From positions 10,070,802 through 10,134,801 of the forward strand of contig NC_058512.1 of assembly GCF_020382885.2 (NCBI RefSeq): DNA of 64,000 nt. The letters run 5' to 3'. Source of the stretch: Scatophagus argus. Its lineage: Eukaryota > Chordata > Actinopteri > Scatophagidae. Position numbers and translations under genes: made by a program. Numbering within the stretch: position 1 is the stretch's first letter; the number at the start of each line of letters is the position of its first letter. The notes under the pieces were generated by a model. It worked only from the letters and a program-made list of their open reading frames with translations, ran no database searches and was not told where the DNA came from. Shown piece by piece: positions 58,963 to 64,000 of this stretch.

Positions 58963-59449
58963 GCGTTTATGATCCAATCTCAGGCTTTTCCATTTCCTCT
59001 CAGTGGCCATAAAACCAACCATCCTTCTCTGTCTTTGTCAGGTGCAGCATATCCACCACATCCCATTTTTAATCAGTATCTGGTCTCACTTTTTCCTCCT
59101 CAAACACAATGATGTATTTCTCAGTCTGATCTCAGTGCCCCAGTTTCTTCTCTTCCTCCTCTGTCATTTCTCTCACTGAAGGAACAGGGTGAAAATTTTT
59201 AGTTCATTCCCTAGGATGTCTTTCATGTGCCTTATCAGACACCTTCAGGAATTCAACCAGTCTGGCACTTTTAGCATAGTTTACACAGTGAGAACAAGTC
59301 AGTCTAGAGCTCAGTTGAGTAGGGATCTACATGTGATTCTCCATAATGTTGACCCCTTAAGTTTTACAGTTTTACAACCAACAGCTTGTTATAAACATAT
59401 CACAGAAATACTTTTTAGGGATGGCAAGACTAAAATATCTTAACATTTA

Positions 59450-59830
59450 CCGGAAGGATTGCCATGAGATTCATGGTCCTCAGAAGACAAACCCCACTGA
59501 CTTTGGTTTGATCTCTTGACTTTTCTAAAGCTGCCATGAGGTTGATGTTTTTAATGAAGTTTGTCAGTAACTAACGAAAGAATTGCCTTGATATCTGGCA
59601 AGGACATTCATGGTGCTTGAAGGATGAGTCCTTATGACTTTGATGAACTCCTGATACTTCCTCTAGTGCTAACAGTGTCAAAAGTTTCACTTACCTGGTG
59701 AAATATTTCAGTATCTATATTTGAATATTTGGTCATGGTTCTCAGACAATGTATCCAACATATGATTTTGGTGATCGCCTGACTTTTCCTCTACCATCAT
59801 GAGATTGATATTTGCAATTGTTAATGAAAT
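59450..59830. repeat. Degenerate tandem copies of a teleost repeat of about 130 bp
   Basis: Three diverged units can be lined up, starting near 59452, 59577 and 59720. Each contains some form of ATTCATGGTCCTCAGA, then ATGACTTTGGTGAT, CTGACTTTTCCTCTA and CATGAGGTTGATATTT. The middle unit has an extra segment, AAAAGTTTCACTTACCTGG. The pattern resembles a repeat found as tandem or dispersed units in many teleosts. Confidence 0.65.
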
Positions 59831-60141
59831 CTGACAATTTCAAATATATGTTAGGACTGTAGTGTTTATCCTTATTACTGTCAAACTAATCTGTTGTCAA
59901 ATCTGCCAAATCAGTGTCTTGAATTATCTTTAACACACAGAAACATCGCTTAAACATGATGCAAGTTTTAAGTTCATAAGAGGTAAACAGTGATACCTTT
60001 GCACATGCATCAGTGATTACTCATTATTCCAATAACTTTGTGCAGTGCACTTTTGTTTGTTCAGCATCAGTCATTTTCATTTGTGTACAGGTTGTGTATA
60101 AATTGCTGGGAATAATATGTAAAAATGTTTTTTAAAAAGTA

Positions 60142-60534
60142 TGAGTCATTTCTACCTGTGCCAAGCTATAAAGGCTGCGAGGGCTTTCACCTCCTCCAGA
60201 AAACCGTCCTCCTGACAGCCTTTTAGAAGCTTCAGTATCTCAGTGGTCTGTCTGGAGTTTGTTTTTGTTTGTTTTTGGGTTTTTTTTAAGTTCTAAGGCC
60301 AAATACCCCCCAACCCCATATTGGAAGTCATTTAATAACTTCGTTTAGCACTATCTTGCAAATGTTTGTCACCTCACCATCCTCAAGATGACACACACAG
60401 TTAGCGAACCAAAAATCACTTCTTCCTGAATAGTAAGTTAATCATTTCAGTGCAGAGTTAAATGTCTGCTCTGCCAGTTTAACGTGTCACTGATTTCAGA
60501 AGACTACAGAGATGACAAGAACCAAACTCCAGCT
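60142..60534 (+). promoter_or_regulatory. slc2a11-like candidate promoter and 5' UTR
   Basis: A TATAAAGG element at 60167-60174 lies 361 bases before the proposed start codon, with an AP-1-type TGAGTCA at 60142-60148 just upstream. Transcription would start near 60200. The window between it and the ATG contains no open frame of note. Confidence 0.4.
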
Positions 60535-63500
60535 ATGACACAGTACTTAACACTCCTGGTAGGTAATATTTAAAATTATTTTATGCATCTATTTACCCGT
60601 TTTTTTTCTTTTAGGATGATGGTTTGAAGTAAGCTAATAAAATGTCAAATTTACTCAAATAATTATGAAACGCTCTGGGTATTTGCTGTAGCTTGCAGAG
60701 GCAACACAGCCAATGTAAATAATTCAACAATGATGCTGACAAATGTAAACTTTAGGAAATGTGTTAATGTAAAAATGTACTTACATTTGTCGCTAAAACT
60801 GTTCACCTGCTCAATTTCTGCAGTTAGAATGTCCTGTTGTAATTGCTGCCATTTTTATCGCTGGGATTGGTGGAACATTTCAATTTGGATTCAGTGTATC
60901 TGTGATGACATCTCCCTCTGGCGTAAGTAGGACAGAAAAATCAGGGTAAAATGTCAAATAAAAAATGATTTTCATTTTGTAACTACATTAATACTTTAAA
61001 CATTAGCTTTAAAACAACTATATGGCATTTCTATGAAAATTAAACATGCAAACTTGTCATGCTGTGATAAAGAAGTTAAAAATGAGACTAACCGTACATG
61101 TGATAATTGCAGTTTATAAAGGAGCTGGTGAACAAAACATGTCTGCACAGATACAACATTTCCTTGGAGCAGTGGCAGGTTTCTCTTATCTGGTCCTTCA
61201 CTGTGTCCATTTTCTGCATCGGGGGGTTACTGGCTTCACTGGTGGCAGGTCCACTGATCACAAAATTTGGAAGGTAAATTTGAACAGAAAAGCACAGCTT
61301 CAAAAGAGCACAACTTCAAAATTAAAACATTTATCTGTTGTTTCCTGTGTTTTAATGATGACTTCAGGCTTTAACACAGAGAAGTCTCTGTCTCCCTCTC
61401 CCTGCAGAAAACGGTGCCTTTTGTTCAACAATTTTGTGGCTATAAGTGGGGCTGTGTTGATGCTCTTGAGCCAAACAGCCATGTCCTTTGAGATGGTCAT
61501 GGTGGGACGATTTCTCTACGGCATCAATTCAGGTGAACCTACTGTATGAGGAAACCCATTTCATCCTTGTGTTTTAATTACTTTCATCACTGCTGCTCCA
61601 TCACGCTTGGCTCCTCATTTAATCCTACAGACAATTGATTACTATTGATTCTTGTCACTATTATATTCCTAAGTTCGCTAGGCCATTTGGCTCACAGTTA
61701 TTGATCTTTATTGACTCTACTATGATTCCCTTGTGAACACCTTTAGGGGTCTCTTTATCAGCTCACACCATGTACCTGGTTGAATGCTCCCCCAAGATGT
61801 TGCGAGGGATGGTGGGTGTGACCATTGCTACCTTCATCTCCTTGGGGAAGTTCTGTGGCCAACTGCTGGGGATCAGGTAAGGTGGCTGGTGGCTGGTGTC
61901 ATAGATATTGTGGAGAGTCAAGAAAGGGGTCAGCTGGTGTTAGATTCAAATGACAGCCCACATGTGGACTGAAATGTCCTCAAGGCCCATGGTGTCCTCT
62001 GTGGGAGGAACTTTCATCTTGTGCCATTATCAGGTCAAAGTTTAATTGGTCCAGTACTTTGGTTTATGACAATCCCATCAGCCTTTGTTCATCTTTTAGT
62101 ATGCTAACATACTAAACAAAAAGGGCGAACATAATCACAAACACCTGCTAAAAATCAGCAACTTAATCCTAAAAGCCTCATTCCACTAGAAAGTCTTAAT
62201 TTTAAAGTTTTGGTTATTACTTTAATGAATTATGATAACACTGTAATCATCAAAGTAACAGGTCACTTCTGACAATGTGGCAACATTGCTAAAAATAAGT
62301 CTTAAAACTGCAGAGCACTTGGACTTTCACCACTTCTGACTTCTTTAAAATCCTCTTCCCATGTTCCTGTATCTCAGCAATTAATGTGCAGTGCTAATAG
62401 AAGTGAACTAGAAATAAAATAGAACTGCAGAAATAAGACTGTAATTGTAACAAACCCTTACAACATGGATCCCTGTACAAAAAACAGCACTTAAGCAGTT
62501 TGTGTGCATGCTGTTACACTGCAGTGGGACAGCTCCACTGTTACATGATGTTGATGTCAATGTTGCCCTCGCAGAGAGTTGCTTGGTACACAGGAGAGGT
62601 GGCCCTGGCTGCTTGGTTTCAATGCTTTCACAGCGTTACTCCAGCTCTCCACGCTGCCCTTCCTGCCAGAGTCTCCCAGGTTCCTGCTGCTTGACAGAGG
62701 AGACCGTCAGGCCTGCGAGAAAGGTGTGAGAAAGCGTTTTTGCTCTCAAGGAATCCTTTCTACAAATAAATCCTCTTTTCAAGTTTGTTTTAATGACGGT
62801 GTTATCACCTCCTTCATCTCCTGCTTTGTCACGCTCCCTAAGCTTTTAGGAAGCTTTGGGGCAACAAAGACTATGGCACTGAGGTGGAGGAGATGCTGGA
62901 GGAGAAAGCTGCCTTGCAGAGCGTTCGCAGCCACTCAGTGATGGAGCTGATTCAGAGCCAGACTCTCCGCTGGCAGCTCCTCACCATCTTTGTTACCTTC
63001 ACTGCACTGCAGCTCTGTGGCATCAATGCCGTGAGTGATATGAAATACTCCTGACACTCATTTGCACAAGAGTAGTAAAATGTTAACTGCACTTTAGGAC
63101 ACAGTAAATTCCTCTGCTTAATGTGACATTTCACCTGCTTTTAGGTAATGCAGTGTGCAGAGCTAATGATCAGCATAATGATCACAATTGATTGCTAACA
63201 CCAATATTTTAGCTGTATTATCTAAGCAGACCTGTAAATAGAAACTTGCAAGAAAACAAGTATTACTGAATGTGCACATGTTGAAGTAATACACAAAAAT
63301 GCTTCTTTTACAGTATTTACATCTGAAAACATTAAAGTCAAGTGGATAAGTCCAAAAAGATTCGACAGGAGCACTGACATTTTGAAAAATATGCTTATCA
63401 ACTTGCTTTCATGGAGTTAGAAAAAGATAAAACTCTCATATCTGTCTGTTGAATATGAGGCTAAATGCAGGAGAAGATTAGCTTAGTTTATTAGCAGGTG

Positions 63501-63988
63501 GGAAACAGAGAAAAACAGCTCACCAAAACTTTTTGGTTTTTTACATTCTGGATATTTTGGATTATTTGCAGGTGTATTGGATGACTTTTGACGAGGGACA
63601 TTTTCATAACAGTAAAACAAACAATTAATGTTTCACTTTCTCCGAAAGCCACTTTCTTCCAAAACACACCAGACATTTACATAATATTGCCAACCAAAAT
63701 AAAAAGAGTATATTAACTGTGAAACAACAACATTTCTTTAACCACTTGTCACTGCGCTGCTGCACTGAAGTCCACCCTGCATGTTAAACTCAAAACATTT
63801 AATTTAATCATTAAATGCCTTTAATTTGGGGACTTCATAAAAAATATTTTGCTTTGTATCCAAATTCTTCTCCACAGGTGTACTTTTATTCTTTTGATGT
63901 GTTTCGTGCGGCAGGAATCCAAGAAAACCAGTTAAACTACGCGGCGCTGGGAACAGGGCTGTGTGAGCTGTCCACCTCTGTAGCCTGT
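60535..63988 (+). CDS. slc2a11: GLUT11-type facilitative hexose transporter (slc2a11-like), 5' part
   Basis: A major-facilitator sugar carrier of the plasma membrane. Coding exons: 60535-60558, 60824-60922, 61113-61273, 61408-61532, 61747-61876, 62575-62723, 62843-63030, 63878-63988, in phase for 329 residues; the last donor is at the right edge and the gene continues beyond. Helix 1 has AGIGGTFQFGFSVSV, and the extracellular loop has an NKT glycosylation sequon. The loop after helix 2 has KFGRKR. Helices 4-5 carry VGRFLYGINSGVSLSAHTMY, with ECSPKMLRG after. PESPRFLL ends helix 6, and LQLCGINAVYFYSFDVF is helix 7. The CGINAVY segment and the later NYAALGTGLCEL resemble SLC2A11 more than other GLUTs. 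The very short first exon (8 codons) is the least certain part. Teleosts have more than one slc2a11 gene, one of them (slc2a11b) needed in pigment cells, and this copy cannot be assigned from half a protein. Confidence 0.88.
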
Positions 63989-64000
63989 GTAAGTTCCTTT

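Overview
The window is nuclear DNA of a ray-finned fish, most likely a percomorph teleost. The genes are split by GT-AG introns, the spacers are AT-rich, and several dispersed repeats resemble families common in teleost genomes. The species cannot be named from the sequence. All exon boundaries below were derived by hand from splice sites, reading phase and protein similarity recalled from memory; no alignment was run.

Layout, left to right: (1) 3027-5144, minus strand: the 5' half of slc20a1, a sodium-phosphate cotransporter (226 codons), running off the left edge. Its non-coding first exon is near 6668-6760. (2) 11758-14598, plus strand: complete stard7, a START-domain phosphatidylcholine transfer protein (8 exons, 422 aa), with a 3' UTR to about 16.1 kb. 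(3) 22668-28155, minus strand: complete drg1, a TRAFAC-class GTPase of translation (9 exons, 366 aa). (4) 30853-51318, minus strand: complete kcnn2, the SK2 small-conductance calcium-activated potassium channel (8 exons, 670 aa in the long-N-terminus form). (5) 60535-63988, plus strand: the first eight coding exons (329 aa) of a GLUT11-type sugar transporter (slc2a11-like), running off the right edge.

The genes do not form a pathway. They are separate housekeeping genes (phosphate uptake, mitochondrial lipid transfer, ribosome-linked GTPase), a neuronal and muscle channel, and a sugar carrier. Spacers hold CpG-rich promoters, two good CTCF-like motifs, microsatellites, a tRNA-derived SINE, and fragments of other dispersed repeats.

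The most unusual structure is near slc20a1. A segment of about 440 bp from its first intron (5300-5743) recurs almost unchanged at 7839-8269. The second copy is bracketed by a perfect 17-bp direct repeat (7822-7838 and 8273-8289), which looks like a target-site duplication around a templated insertion of unique DNA. I found no CRISPR array, operon, phage, or other evidence of a new multi-gene system.
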